64,000 bases of DNA, taken from Lytechinus pictus (Eukaryota > Echinodermata > Echinoidea > Temnopleuroida > Toxopneustidae). The stretch spans positions 12,598,217 to 12,662,216 of the forward strand of contig NC_087261.1 of assembly GCF_037042905.1 (NCBI RefSeq). Reading direction: 5' to 3'. Below, one piece after another: positions 44,290 to 57,469 of the stretch (within the stretch, counting starts at the first letter, position 1; each line of letters starts with the position of its first letter). A program made the translations under genes and the position numbers. Below the pieces are notes generated by a model, which saw only the letters and a program-made list of their open reading frames with translations, made no database searches and was not told the DNA's origin.

Positions 44290-45590
44290 CATCTACTTTG
44301 TATTTAAAAGGGTCCCAACGAAAATCAGAGTTTGTGCTGATTGGGCCACCCTTAAAAAAGGAAATGAATAAATAAATAAATAAATAAAATAAATAAATAA
44401 ATAAATAGGTTAGGTCTACTCAGGTTCGAGACCTTATAGCCCGGATGAACTCTGGTGTAAAATGTGGTCTACCATGTCTACATTCATGCATTAGATATGA
44501 ATAGCTAATTTTGACGGGAGAAATTATTAATTTCTTTTCGCGCAAGTTTGGCACTCATTAGGATAGTGCACAGTAAATGGGGGAAAACGGTTATCGTAAA
44601 ACATACCTTTTTGTAAACGCCTCATTCATGCAGTACATGAATATTCATTAATAGCAAGAAGATTATACATGTAGATGTGTTTTGGTAAATTTGAATGTGT
44701 GTGTGTTTAATATTGTTTTAGCTTAGGATGTTGTAAAATAGTTCATGTTTGACTTCTTTGTTGAAGCAAAAGAGCAACAATAAACAGTTACTCAAGTGAA
44801 AATTCTGTGTTTTTTTTGTCTACGTTATTGCAAAATATTCGCGCTGTTTTATTTATTGGGAGGCACCGATCGAATCTATACATATAATTTATGCTAACTT
44901 GTAAATTGAACTGTATAAAAGATTAAAACAATCTGGTTTACTAAATGCTATACCAAATGATGCTTCTGGTTTTGATTATGCACTGCGCTTAAAATGTTCA
45001 CATTTTATAATTTTAAAATGATTTTCCTTGAAATTAATCAATACTTTATGTTTATTATGTTTATTGATAGTTCGTTTACTGAATTTACTGTTTCATGGAT
45101 TTAATTACTATATACTTATTGTAAGTAACTCGCATATTTTTCTAACATTCACAGAGCAACGTTGAGTCATGTGTACATTTTATCCAGTTAAGTTTAATGC
45201 TGTTCATTTTCCTTTTTGCTTTTCAATATTCATATTCCTTGAATATCACTTTTCCTCACAATAGTCACAAATAATGTCTTGTTATAAAAGGCCTTGTATA
45301 GTTGCGCGTGAGTTTCGGGTAATTTTTATGGGCAGCCGTGAGGTCCAAAGTTAAACGACCAGGTTAGTGGTGCGTAAGCTAGCTAATAGCTTTAGCCGGT
45401 CAATTGTTTTCCTAGTCTTTCAAAAAACAAAGCTACCAAGAAATTATACAAGTGATTACCAAATATGCAATTTACCAAAATGTGCGGTAACATGACCGCG
45501 GATAAAGCATGTTAATCTCATCCCAACTTTTGCAAGCCCGTTGCATTGCGCATGGCTTTAAGAAGACAGCGTTAGGAAACACACACATGT
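44290..45590. other. Intergenic, (AAAT)n at 44364-44407, otherwise nothing recognised
   Basis: AT-rich; no open frame with family similarity. Confidence 0.45.
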
Positions 45591-45596
45591 ATACCA

Positions 45597-46140
45597 GGGC
45601 CCGTATTCTATAAACGAAATAAGCATGCTTAAGTAAAAAAATCTAATCATTTTGTCTTATTTTCTGTCTAAGCCAAAATTCTTAGCCAAAACGCGTATTC
45701 CATAAAGAATTGGCTAATAATTAATTTTTGCGCGACCGAGACTGATATAGGATGAATCGAATGGCTAAGCAACTTTTCATAAAACTGCAGAGTCTGTATT
45801 CCATAAATACAACATGGCTAAGATTTTTGCCCTAACTTACAGTTTTCTTTATCCTGAAACGTGATACGTGAATTAAGCGTGAGTCTCCTATTTCTGCTAT
45901 TAGCGTAACTTTCTCTCCTTCTATGCCTTCAGTGAAATTTGCCTTAGCTTTTTTCTCAGCCTCCATCTTGATACACGATGTTTGCTTTAACACATAAAAC
46001 GCATAGACTTTTTACCGCGGAGCAGCTGTTACGTTCGCGACAAAGTTGCGTGACGTTGCAATTTTCTCATGACGTCATAGAATTTGAGACTCTGGCTTAG
46101 CCATATCGTCTCCCTTTGCTCGTTAAATTAATGAATTAAA
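45597..46140. mobile_element. Probable MITE with CAGGGCCCGTATTC end
   Basis: Begins CAGGGCCCGTATTCTATAAA, like the ends at 46959. Contains repeats of ATTCCATAAA and GGCTAAG. The right end was not found. Confidence 0.4.
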
Positions 46141-46639
46141 TAATAGAGGAGAACATGCTAAGAAATTAAAGAGGAAAAGAAAGAATAAAGACTAAGTACT
46201 ATCAAGTAGTCAGACAAAGATCGTGTACTGTTACTTTGTATTACCCCTATTATTCAATTGAGACAAAATTGGTCGTCCCTCGCCCCCGACCAAGAAATCA
46301 TGACGCCGCCTTTTGCATACTCACACACGTACAATTTGAAATTTCGCATGTAAAACTACTACCAACCATTTTGAAAGTTGTGAATTTCTTTGGGGAGAAA
46401 TTTGAAACAAAGAATATTGTGCTGTCCTAAAAATTCCTACATTTTATTATAAAAAAACCCTTTAACTCTGTAGTGAGTATCTGATCTTACTCTGATTCAA
46501 ATAATCCTTTTCAATATTACAATTTCTTATCTTTTATGAAGTTCTATCACTTGTTAAGTTTCTTAGTGGCTTTGTACTTTGAAAGAAACTTAGGCTATGC
46601 ACCTAATCATTTGTCATTCCAATATTTTTTGGGTCTTGT

Positions 46640-46800
46640 ACGAAAAATTTGAATGAATATTCATAAAGACATGCCCAGAACGCTTTCACCGGAATAATGC
46701 ATATCTTTAAAATGCCATAACTTTGTTATTCCTTGTCAGATTTGATCAAATTGTCAGTGTTTTGTTTGTCTGATTTTTCTTAATGTGTTCAAATAATACC
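46640..46800. mobile_element. Relic of the TTAA-MITE internal block
   Basis: ATGCCATAACTTTGTTATTC and GTTTGTCTGATTTTTCTTAA resemble the arm blocks of families A and B; the ends are lost. Confidence 0.5.
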
Positions 46801-46810
46801 AGAGGTTACC

Positions 46811-46958
46811 GGGTGGGCGTGTTTCATAAGCTGAGCGGCTTACGACTGGTGAACTATTTTTACGCGCAAAATAATCACAATTAAACATTTTTAATGGTGA
46901 ATATCATTTACCTCAAGAAAGGATCACCTGTCATTCAACTGTTTTATGAAACGGCCAC
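46811..46958. mobile_element. Foldback MITE (TTTCATAAA family), copy 3
   Basis: Left GGTGGGCGTGTTTCATAAGC and right GTTTTATGAAACGGCCAC inverted. Inner ACGACTGGTGA and AAGAAAGGATCACC as in the other copies. Confidence 0.7.
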
Positions 46959-47122
46959 CAGGGGCCCGTTTCATAAAGGACTTGCAACTGTTGTAACTTT
47001 GCCATTATGGCAACTACCATGGTAACAGGGCTCAGCAGCCAATCAGAATCAAGGGTTCCATGGTAAATTGTCATAGCGGCAAAGTTACAACAGTTGCAAG
47101 TCCTTTATGAAACGGGGCCCTG
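46959..47122. mobile_element. Foldback MITE with CAGGGGCCCGTTTCATAAAG ends, 164 bp
   Basis: 45-bp arms (CAGGGGCCCGTTTCATAAAG... and the inverse ending GGGGCCCTG) match almost perfectly. The centre includes CCATGGTAACAGGG and TTCCATGGTAAAT. It abuts copy 3 of the previous family. Confidence 0.9.
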
Positions 47123-47724
47123 ATGTAGTCCCCATCTTTTTGCTCTATGCCCTCAAGGAAGTCCAAAAGGTATTTCTTTAAGACCAAGTCAAACGCATTC
47201 AGGTCAATAACTGGTTGTCCCGAATAAAAGAGAGAGAGAGAGAGAGATAAAAACAAACTTAAGCATAACCGTCAGTATCCATTAAAAAAATGGACGTAAC
47301 CTCTCATGATATGTACATTTTCCAATAATATTTCATTGATGTTTAATGCACAATACAGACAGTAAGTGATTGAATAAGTAGTTTAAGATTTTATCATTGA
47401 AGTTCACTATCTATTGTTAATTTGATTATCTTTGTAAGTTCTAGCAAGTAAAATTGATGGAATAAATTGATGTATAATAAATTGAATCATTATCCATGGA
47501 CGACTAATTGTGTACAAAGCTACTGTATCACTAAATATCCTGCCTGAGTTTCACGTCACATGATTAAGGTCAAAGGTCATTTAGGATCAACAAACTTTGG
47601 CCATGTTGTATGGGCGGCCATAAGGGCCAAAATTAACGTCATCTTAAACAAACAAAACACAGTAAAAACTTACAAAGGACATAAACAAACAAACAAAAAC
47701 TTCGTATGGTGAAAGCTCTATGTC

Positions 47725-47880
47725 AAACAAACAAAGGACGATCACAAACGAACAAAGGACGATTACAAACGAACAAAGGACGATCACAAACGAACAAAGG
47801 ACGATTACAAACGAACAAAGGACGATTACAAACGAACAAAGGACGATCACAGACAAACAAAGGACAATTAAAAACAAACA
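47725..47880 (+). repeat. 22-bp minisatellite of the giant foldback, left arm
   Basis: About seven copies of AACAAAGGACGATYACAAACG. Its mirror array is at 51700-51850. Confidence 0.95.
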
Positions 47881-49705
47881 ACCGATACTTGCAAACAAAC
47901 AAACAAATGATGATTAAAAACAAACAAAGGACGACCAAAAAGAAACGAGAAACAAGTTTGAAAAAAACGACGATTGGGCCGGGCAACAAAGAATATACCG
48001 ATTCCAAATAAAGAAAGGATGTTTCGAAACATCGAATAAGGATGATGAGAAATGAACAAAGGACGTTGAGAAAAGGACAAAGGACGATCAGAAAAGAACT
48101 GGACATATTAGGACAGTAGAGGGTGTCCTACACGATAAGCGCTAGCTGCAGATATGAGCGCTGTATTCTGTTAAGTGTTTTCGATTGTTAATGCCAATGG
48201 AGGCCATCATCACAAGCAACATTATAGAAAACGTACTGCCAGACTTATTTCAGCTTTACAAGATGGCAGAGATAAAGATGACAATATAAGTCCAAAGTCT
48301 TTTTTCCAGACCCGGATAATTGAAACTGGTAGAATAAATGTCTTTGTTGTTGTTTTAACTTATACGGTGCTTATTGTGAATATATGCGCTAAAAGTAAAT
48401 TGAGAATCAAGTGTAGTCTTTTCTCCAGATCCAGTTACTTAAAACTAAAAACTAAAAACCCTATAGTAATGCGTTCATATGGCACAAAAGTTAAAAGTCT
48501 TTTTTCCAGACCCGGTTGTTCAAAAAATATAATACAAGTCCAAAGTCTTTTTTCCAGACCCGGTTAATTCAAAAATTATAATATAAGTCCAAAGTATATT
48601 TTTCCAGACCCTGTTAATTCCAAACTTATAATATAAGTCGACCCGTTTATTTCAAAAATTATAATATAAGTCCAAAGTTTTTTTTCGAGACCCGGTTGTT
48701 TAAAAAATTATAACAAAAGTGCAAAGTCGTTTTTCCAGACCCGGTTAAAAATTACAATATACGATCTTATTAATGTTGAACAAAATGTAAATATAGCATA
48801 AACTTTACACCAGACCCAGTTAAAAAAAAAAATCATTTAAAATCAAAATAACAACAACCAAGAACAGACACCGCAATCTTTTCAACATTGAATAGCATCG
48901 AAATATGGTGTAGTCTTTGTTCCAGCCCCGATATTTTAAAATAGAAAATCATAAAGAACAGTATTAATAAAGACCCAACAATCTCATTGATGTTGAATAA
49001 CTTGAAAATATAGCGTAGTCTTTCTTCAAGACCCAGTTATTTAAAAACAACAAATCATGAAAAAGATATATATTAATAGTAAAACAAAGGCCCACAATCT
49101 TATTCATGTTGAATGACATGGAAATATGGTGTAATCTTTCCACCAGACCCAGTTATTTCAAAGAAGGAAATTATAGGAAACAAAAAGAACAAACAGACAA
49201 TATTGACAAAGACCCAGATTATCCTTGATGTAGAATAACGATGTTGAATTATCTTGGGTTATAAAGCACGTTTCCTTCAAATATGAATAATTACGCCTAT
49301 CATTATTTTTTCGTTTTTTGTAGTACACGTTATCACAGGGTTTTTGTAGTTTGGAAGATGCTGGGGTCCAAGTTTTAAGATTAATTGTTTCGCGTAATTT
49401 GTATTTTTAAGAGAACTGGGTGTGGGGTAAAGACAACACTCTAAACCCAACCATTTTAACTGGGTTAAATTTTAAAGATTGATCTTAGCTTTGATTTTTT
49501 TTCATTTTTTGTTTATCTTTTAAATAACCGGGTCTAGACAAAAGACTAACAATAATACTCATGTTATTCCACAGGAATAAGAATATGACAAAGACTAATT
49601 TTTTTAAGATTGTTTAAATTATTTTTTAAATGACTGGGTCTCGATAAAGACAACGTTCTTAACATGTGCTTTTCTACATGGTCTTAATTTGGATGATTGT
49701 TAGTT

Positions 49706-50129
49706 CTAAAGGCGACCGCACACCTTACGACTGGTCTGCGACCCGATTTTGGAAAAAATCGCTTTTTGCTCATTTTCTGAAGATGTGAATGGAACATATA
49801 ATTTTATTTGAGGTTAAAATTAATTGAAATATTAATATTATAGCCATTTTGAAAGATTACAAGCCCTTGTTTTGGAGTAAAGTCCAAATTAGTTTCAAAT
49901 CGTAGCCAATCGTACGACTGCTATGACGTCATTACGACTAGATATTAAATTCGCTTTTATTCTAAGAAGAATGATAATATAGTCACAAATTTGATCATAG
50001 GTATTCGTAAGATGATTTAGAACATTACAGAGTAAGATATTCCAAGTCTCAGTATTAGCATCAAATTCCACTACATTTTATTCTAAAATCGGGTCGCAGA
50101 CCAGTCGTAAGGTGTGCGGTCGCCTTTAG
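49706..50129 (-). mobile_element. MITE with AAGGCGACCGCACACC ends, copy 2
   Basis: Same family as 43126-43547, in opposite orientation. Ends CTAAAGGCGACCGCACACCT and AGGTGTGCGGTCGCCTTTAG. Better preserved than copy 1. Confidence 0.9.
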
Positions 50130-52279
50130 ATTCGTTGTTGGGGTTGGGTTTTATTGCTTTTTTATTCTTGAAATAACTGTGTCTGGAGGAAAGTCTACAG
50201 TCGATCTTCATGTTATTCCACGGTAATGAGATTATTGGGTATTCGTTTTAGAATATTTGTAAAAACTATTTTTTTTTCAAATAATAACCGAGTCTGGAGA
50301 AAGGATGTTTGCTTTACCCATGCATTATTACAATGTTTTGAAGGGATCTCAGTATTATTTAAAAAAAAAAATGGGTGTGGGGTAAAAACATTTTTTTTTT
50401 ACTGGGTGTTACTTTTGAAGATTGGTCTTAGATTTGATTTTTTTTAGATTCATTCTTTTAAATAACCGGGTCTAGAGGAAAGAGTACGTTTTAAAACCCG
50501 TGTTATTCCACAAGAAAAAGAATATGATAGGGTCTTACATTAGAAGTTTTTTTGTATTTTTTTTAATGATGAGGTCTGGAATAAAGACAACGCTCTACAC
50601 CTCTTTTTAAAACAGGTTCTTAGGTTGAAGGATTGTTTGGTCTTAGATTTTGATTTTTTTTAATTAATACTATAAATGTGTTATTTTGAAAAAAAAATAA
50701 TTGGCTGAAAGGCTACGCTATATGTCCATGTTATCCACCATTAATACGATTATGGGGTCTCTATACTGTTTTGTTGTTGTTGTATTGTTATTTATAATTT
50801 TTGAATAAAGGGTTTGGAGAAAAGACTAAGCTCGATTTTCATTTTTATTCCACTGGATTATCATTATGGTATCTTAGTTTGGACCTATAATTTTTTAATA
50901 ACCGGGTCTGGAAAAAAAAAGACTTTGGAATTAAATTATAATTTTTGAAACAACCGGGTCTGGAAAAAAAGACTTTGGACGTATATTATAACTTTTGAAA
51001 CAACCGGGTCTAGAAAAATAACTTTGGACTTATATTATAATTTTTTAAACAACCGGGTCTTAAAAAAGACTTTGGACTTATATTATAATCTTTGAATTAA
51101 CTGGGTCTGGAAAAAAGACTTTGCACTTTTGTGCTATATGAATAAGGTTTTAGTTTTTAGTTATAAGAAGCCGGGTCTGGAGAAAAGACTACCTTTGATT
51201 CTCAATTTACTCTTAGGGCATATATTCACAATAAGCACCGCATAAGTTAAAACAACTACAAAGACATATATTCCACCAGTTTTAATTAACTGGGTCTGGA
51301 GAAAAGACTAAGCTCGATTCTCATTTTTATTCCACTGGATTGGCTTCATTGGCATTAACAATCGAAAACAGAAATACAGCGCTCATCTGCAGCTAGCGCT
51401 ATATAAGCTGTATGGTGTCGAGTAGGACATCCTCTACTGTCCTATTATGTCCAGTTCTTTTCTGATCGTCCTTCGTCCTTTTCTAAACATCCTTTGTTCA
51501 TTTCTCATCATCCTTATACGATTTTCGAAACATCCTTTCTTTATTTGGAATCAGTATTGATAAATTCTTTGTGATTTTGCTTTGATTGCCCGGCCCAATC
51601 GTCCTTTGTTTTAACTTGTTTCTCGTTTGTTTTTGGTCGTCCTTTGTTTGTTTTTAATCATCCTTTGTTTGTTTGTTTGTTTGTTTGCAAGTATCCTTTG
51701 TTTGTTTTTAATTGTCCTTTGTTTATCTGTGATCGTCCTTTGTTCGTTTGTAATCATCCTGTGTTCGTTTGTAATCGTCCTTTATTCGTTTGTGATCGTC
51801 CTTTGTTCGTTTGTGATCGTCCTTTGTTCGTTTGTGATCGTCCTTTGTTTGTTTGACATAGACCTTTCACCGTACGAAGTTTTGTTTGTTTGTTTATGTC
51901 CTTTGTCTGTTTTTACTGTGTTTTGTTTGTTTAAGATGACGTTAATTTTGGCCCTTATGGCCGCCCATACCCACGGCCCACCACCGCGTGCAAACTACGG
52001 TTCAGTGGCTACGTATACCCTTCATCATGTTCATGTACAGAGCTAGCTAGAGAGCAGTCGTACAAAATATATATACGAACATGTTTTACAGTGGCGTCAT
52101 ACACAAGGAGGTGAAAAACCTAGAATTCGGGCAATAGCCAAAATTAATTTAGTTAGCGGTAATAATAATTATAAGACAAGAAAATAATACAAAACGAAGG
52201 AGAATCTACATCATCTAGAAGTCCAGTTGTTTCCACTCATAATTGTTTCAAAATGATTCTAAACGATGAATTAAAATAT

Positions 52280-52835
52280 ACTAGTTCTAGCTACTACTCC
52301 TACTACCACCGATACTACTACAACAACAACAACTACTACTACTACTATATACTACTCACTAATAATAATAATGTAATATTGATACTAGTGATGATGATAA
52401 GAAGAAGAAAAAGATGAAGAAGAAGACCGAATGAGAAGAACAAAAAAATATAATACTTAAATGATTAATAATACTATAACTACTACTACTACTACTACTA
52501 CTACCACTACTACTACTACTGCTACTACTACTAATACTGTTCATAACAATGACGCTATCAATAATAATAATGATAATAATAGTAATACTAGTTACAATAA
52601 TAATAGTAATGAAAATAATATTGATAACAAACTATGCAAATTATGATTAACAATCTTATAAAAGTTTCAAAATGATATGCTAATAATATAGTATACTACT
52701 ACTACTACTAATCATCATGATAAAAATATGATAATAATAAAAATAGCAATAACAATAATAAATGTATATATAACTACATTAACTACTACATGGCTATGAC
52801 GACTACTACTACGACGACGACGGCGACCAACAACG
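52280..52835. repeat. Cluster of (ACT)n, (AAT)n and (ACG)n triplet repeats
   Basis: Long (ACT)n at 52479-52536; shorter runs near 52293-52345, 52690-52710 and 52798-52825. Confidence 0.95.
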
Positions 52836-53299
52836 GTGACGGAATGTCATCCTCTTCTTCCATGACATTCGTGTTGAACCTGTATAGTTTTTTGTTTTGA
52901 AACAATTTTTTTAATTTCAATATATTCATAATCAAACATATCATACATGTATTACAAAACATTACAAGACGAAATAAATATTGCAAATAATTATTGAAGG
53001 TAACATTATTTTGATCACACTTACTGAAAATTACATAACATAAGACTAATATGACAAAACATTGTTTAATACATGTACATACTTGGAAAAGAAAAAAAAA
53101 GTAATAATAAAAATGAAATATACGCATCCATTCGTTACTCTAAATCAACCTGTTCCCATTTCTGGAGATGAATTGCCAAGGTATTCCTCTCTTGTGCAAT
53201 CCTATATTCCTCTACCCTATATTTTCTACAATGTTTTATTATGATTCCAACAGCTGGCAAAACAGCTTCCTGCCTTGCAGAATAAATCTCTTTTTTTTT

Positions 53300-55847
53300 T
53301 ACTATTAAAATTACTGTATTTAAACATTTTATCCTATTTGAACTTGAGTCCCTAACAAAGTGTATTCCATGGAGAGATTCTCCAATTCTTTTAACCTTAA
53401 TTTATGTCCAATATTTTTCCAAAGTGCTTGAACATTCGGGCAACTTTTAAATAAGTGATCAAGAGTTTCAACTTCTTGGTAACAAAACGAACATTTGTTA
53501 GATGAAATATAACCTATTGTATGAAGTTTATCATTTGTGTAAATAACCCCGTGCAGCTGTTTAAACTGAAATTTCCTAAATTTACAATGCACTGTAGAAA
53601 AACGCGGTCTCATGAAAATATGCCGAATTTGATTTACGTTTAAACTTGAAAAAATACGATTGATTTATGCATGTCATCCGTCTTTTTTAAACCGTTAATA
53701 ATATATATATATATATTTGTTTTGAACTAATCTTGTCTAGAGATACATTTTTCCCAATAGTACTGTTGTAAAGAGATATGGTCGTCATGGGACTGATTAC
53801 TTTGTAATGGATTAATCCTGAATGAACGTTACCATCCAATTGGCAGAGCATCATAATACCATGATATTTTTAAAATATCATTAGAGTCCAAACCGCGGTT
53901 TGAAAAGTAAGATACTGGCCTTAAGTGGCCGTTTCCATCAATCAAATAAATAAGTTTAAATATGTTATGAGTATAGAGTTTTATATCAAATACCATTTTG
54001 CTATCAATAAATACATGTTTGTTATTAAATTTTGTAGTGTTTGAAACACAATCCTTCTCCTTTGTCCTACATTCTTCCATTCATTGCCAAACTCTTAACA
54101 TTTCAACATAGAATGTTGGTAACTTTGCTCTGATCTTCGCGGTATTATAATTACATTGAAAAATGAACACACCACCAATTGATTTACATAAACTATTGAA
54201 CAGCGTTTTCCATTTCATCTGATTGTTACAATATGTTAATCTTTTCATCCACATTACACGTTGTACTTAAATAAAAACTTCAAAATTTGTTACTCGTAAA
54301 CCTCCATTTTCATAGTTTTGATACATTGTGCTTCTTTTTTATTTTATCTTGTCCATTCCAAATGAATTAGAATGTGATTCTTTCTATTTCCACATAAACC
54401 CACTTCGGGGCCACAATCAAAGATGAGACATAAATCAGTTTTGAAAGTGCATACGTTTTTAGAAGATGAATTTTCCCTAATATGGTCAAATCTCTTTGCT
54501 TCCACAAACTCAATAGCTATTTTATTTTGCTTAATATTTCTTTGTAGTTCATTTCTTCTTTGACCTTCACATCCATGGCAAAATATATTCCCAAAATCTT
54601 CACTTCTTTAACCATATTCCATCCTTTTGGGACAGAGTCCTGGTTTGTACTGGTTAATTCCTAATCTCATTAAATTTCTTTTATCCTTGTTTAATATGAG
54701 ACCACTTAATTTACCAAAAACATCAAAAAGTAATTCAAGTCTTTCTAAGGACCGTTCATCTCGTACAAAAATCGACACATCATCAGCATACAGCACTTGT
54801 TTAACTTCATTCTGAGCCAATAAAATACCCATAACCCCTGTATAATTTGTTATAACATTTGCAAGTAATTCAATAGATAAAATAAAAATGTAAGGCGAGA
54901 GGGGATCTCCCTGTCTTACTTCCCTCTGTATATCAAAATAACCAGTTGTGAAGCCACCATTCATAACACAACTACATGCTCCACTTTACAAAGTTTTGAT
55001 CCACTGTCTAAAAGATACACCAAATCCAAACATTTCTAATACATTTCGTATAAACTCATGCGATACAGAGTCAAATGCTTTTTCAAAATCCACCGCTAAT
55101 AAAGAGCCTTTTATATTGTTATTCAAAGCCTGAAACAAAATATCATCAATATAAAGACGAACTGCTTCGCCTATATTTCGATTATTAATGTATCCATAAA
55201 CCTGGTCAACCTGTATAATTTCGGGGAGAATCTCTTTAATTCTTTTGGCAAGAACTATAGGTTTTTAATTACCTACTTTTTCAATTAGAGTGATTTCTCC
55301 ATTTCTGTGATGCAGACAATTCACCTTTTTCAAAAGTTTCATTTAAACAATCAACCAATAGGTCATCAATTACACACCAAAACGTGGAGTAGAATTCTGT
55401 TTGGGGATTCATTAAGTTGCATGCTTTTCAAAGCCTCAAAACATTCACTTTTGCTTAATTTACCTTCACATCTATTTTTTATTGTCTTCTGATAATTAAG
55501 TAATACCTTGGATGAAAGGGATTTTTTTCAGTAAATTTTCAACATCATTGCAAACTCTTACAAGAATATAAGGAACTGTAGAATAATTTGATGATTCTTA
55601 GAATTTCATCTTTGTCGCTATGTATCTGATTATCTTCACCTATTAATTTATGAATCTCAGATTTACGTTTGTTTGATAACACAAGTTGTTCAAAAATGCA
55701 AAATTCTTTCCCCCTTTTTCACTCCAGGCCCCGCGTGACCTTACTTTGAGACCATCAAGGCCAAAGTCAGATAACTTCTTAAGGAGTTCTCTTTTTTCCT
55801 CCAAATTCTTCCGCAAAACATCAGTTATTCACAGCAATTTGCTGTTC
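53300..55847 (-). pseudogene. L1/Tx1-like LINE, reverse transcriptase and C-terminal part, decayed
   Basis: Minus-strand fragments in order. About 55840-55600 has KVRSRGAWSEKGGKNFAFL (pre-RT region). 54964-54608 has REVRQGDPLSPYIF and VLYADD (RT motifs with catalytic YADD). 54080-53829 is the post-RT connector. 53613-53329 has NKCSFCYQEVETLDHLF and SCPNVQALW (zf-RVT-like Cys/His motif). Several frameshifts and stops separate the pieces, so it is dead. The RQGDPLSPYIF form and the zf-RVT tail suggest the L1/Tx1 group. The 5' part lies at 61478-62312 beyond an insertion. Confidence 0.85.
53701..53717. repeat. (AT)n microsatellite in the LINE
   Basis: Short pure AT run. Confidence 0.8.
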
Positions 55848-56109
55848 TAATGGGGTGTTGCAAGAAACTTGCGATTGAACGCAAATCGAACGCAACTCCC
55901 AAAATTGAGCGTAAGTCCTCCGATTAAACGCAAATCTGCAATTGAACGCAAGTTACGTTCAATCCTGTTGCAAGAAGAAGTTGCGTTTGATCAATTAAAC
56001 GTAGATCAAGCGCAAGCTTTGCAATTGATTGCAAATCGAACGTAACTTATGTAAGATTTTGAAGGATGCGCAAAATTTGCGTTCGATTTACGTTCAATTG
56101 ATTGTCCAT

Positions 56110-57265
56110 AGGCTTGTGTACTAAAAATTCTGCAAAATTTTTTTTTTGTATTTTGTTTTGAAAACTTGTGTAAATTATGCCATTTTCAATTTTCCATGGG
56201 TTTTTTTTCAAGAAAAACTTGAAATAATGTTATTTTCAATCTTTATAGGCCTCTTCAGCAATCATGCCATTATTTTCACACACTTTCAGTACATTCTCTC
56301 CTAATATCATTTTAAAGTGTGTCAATCACCAAAAATATTCTGCTCTTGTTATCAGAGGTCATGGAATATTCAAATTGTGATTTCTGAAATAATTTGTATG
56401 AAGAAATGTTGAAAAAATAATAACTCTCCATAGGCACAAAAGCCACTCTTTATTAAAACACTTCATGCACTGGCAAATGCTTATCAATATTTCTGAGCGT
56501 TTGCAGTAAATACAACTCAGAAGATGTTTTGCAAGAGCACTAAATTGCTTAAATGCTTTCATTCATACATATCATAATGAATAACATGCCCAATTAAGTT
56601 ATTTTAGTTTGATTTTCAAATAAAACATGCATTTCAGGAGATTGCTACACTTCAAAATCTGAAGCTCTCTTGTTTCTCTCTCTTTAATCATGAGATTGCA
56701 TCGTAGATATATATCACACTTGCATACAGGGATGAGGTCGAGGCTGATTCTTCCGAGTCATGAGACAGCTTGAGAGAACTTCCCATAGATTCTGTACAGT
56801 GACTCGGACCAAGGCCAGCAAAATGTTGCCTCGAGGTCAGCATTGACTACATCCCTGCTTGGACTTGAAAAGATCCATTGATCTGTGCACAAAAAAGAAC
56901 ACTGCTCAAGACATTCATTATTGATGGACCTTTTATTTTCATTTTTCAATGTTTCTTGCTCCCGAGGAATTACTTCTGAGATTCAGTTATATTCAGTTAA
57001 ATTTCATATCATCTACATCAAGTGTTTCACCACAGAATGTCTTGTTTGAAATTGATGTGTATCATGCAGAAGACCACAGTTCTTAAGGTTGGCATGAAGA
57101 ATCCATAGAAGTCCAGTCAGGAAAGCCACAAGCGTCTCTGCTTGAAGGAACAAATCTGGTTTCCAGAAGCAGTCTAATTTGAGATGAATTTGGAGAGCTC
57201 CATGGAGTGAAGTTTTTAAACAAGCAACGCCCTCATTCTGTAGTCCACTCTTATAATGATGTTAC
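56110..57265. other. Interior of the 5.6-kb element, no gene recognised
   Basis: Two short minus frames (56359-56562, 56758-56949) have no motif I know. Confidence 0.4.
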
Positions 57266-57269
57266 TACA

Positions 57270-57464
57270 CAGGGGCCGCGGAACGGTTTTCAAAGTGGGG
57301 GGGGGGGGGGGCTGAGCCAAAAGTGGGGGGGGGGGGGGCTGACCATGCTAAAAATCACAATCATATGGTCATTTTTATGTTTTTGTACACGGTTTTGGAA
57401 AAAAGTGGGGGGGGGGGGCTGAAGCCCCCCCAGCCCCCCCCCCCCCCCGGTTCCGCGGCCCCTG
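57270..57464. mobile_element. CAGGGGCCGCGGAA MITE, copy 4, 5-bp duplication
   Basis: Flanked by CTACA (57265-57269 and 57465-57469). Reverse orientation to the copies at 29.2 and 37.9 kb. Long G and C runs. Confidence 0.9.
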
Positions 57465-57469
57465 CTACA

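Larger units (their letters stand above)
47609..51970. mobile_element. Giant foldback element (about 4.4 kb) with tandem-repeat arms
   Basis: Ends GTATGGGCGGCCATAAGGGC and its inverse. The next layer holds AAACAAAGGACGATCACAAA-type 22-bp repeats (47725-47880; inverse 51700-51850). Then comes GATATGAGCGCTGTATT and its inverse (48152; about 51370). Then about 60-bp repeats with CTTTTTTCCAGACCCGGTTA (48295-49180; inverse 49530-51310). One MITE (49706-50129) is nested in the interior. Its frames (QTNKGR and IVLCSFV repeats) follow the 22-bp period and are not genes. No transposase was seen. Confidence 0.85.

Noticed and set aside
47071..47256. Minus-strand frame with DLVLKKYLLDFLEGIEQKDG, possible exon
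   Set aside because: Looks protein-like over about 30 residues, but half the frame is MITE sequence and no acceptor AG or neighbouring exon was found.
47644..48106. Frames of QTNKGR and IVLCSFV repeats (also 51627-52046)
   Set aside because: Products of the 22-bp minisatellite in the foldback arms.
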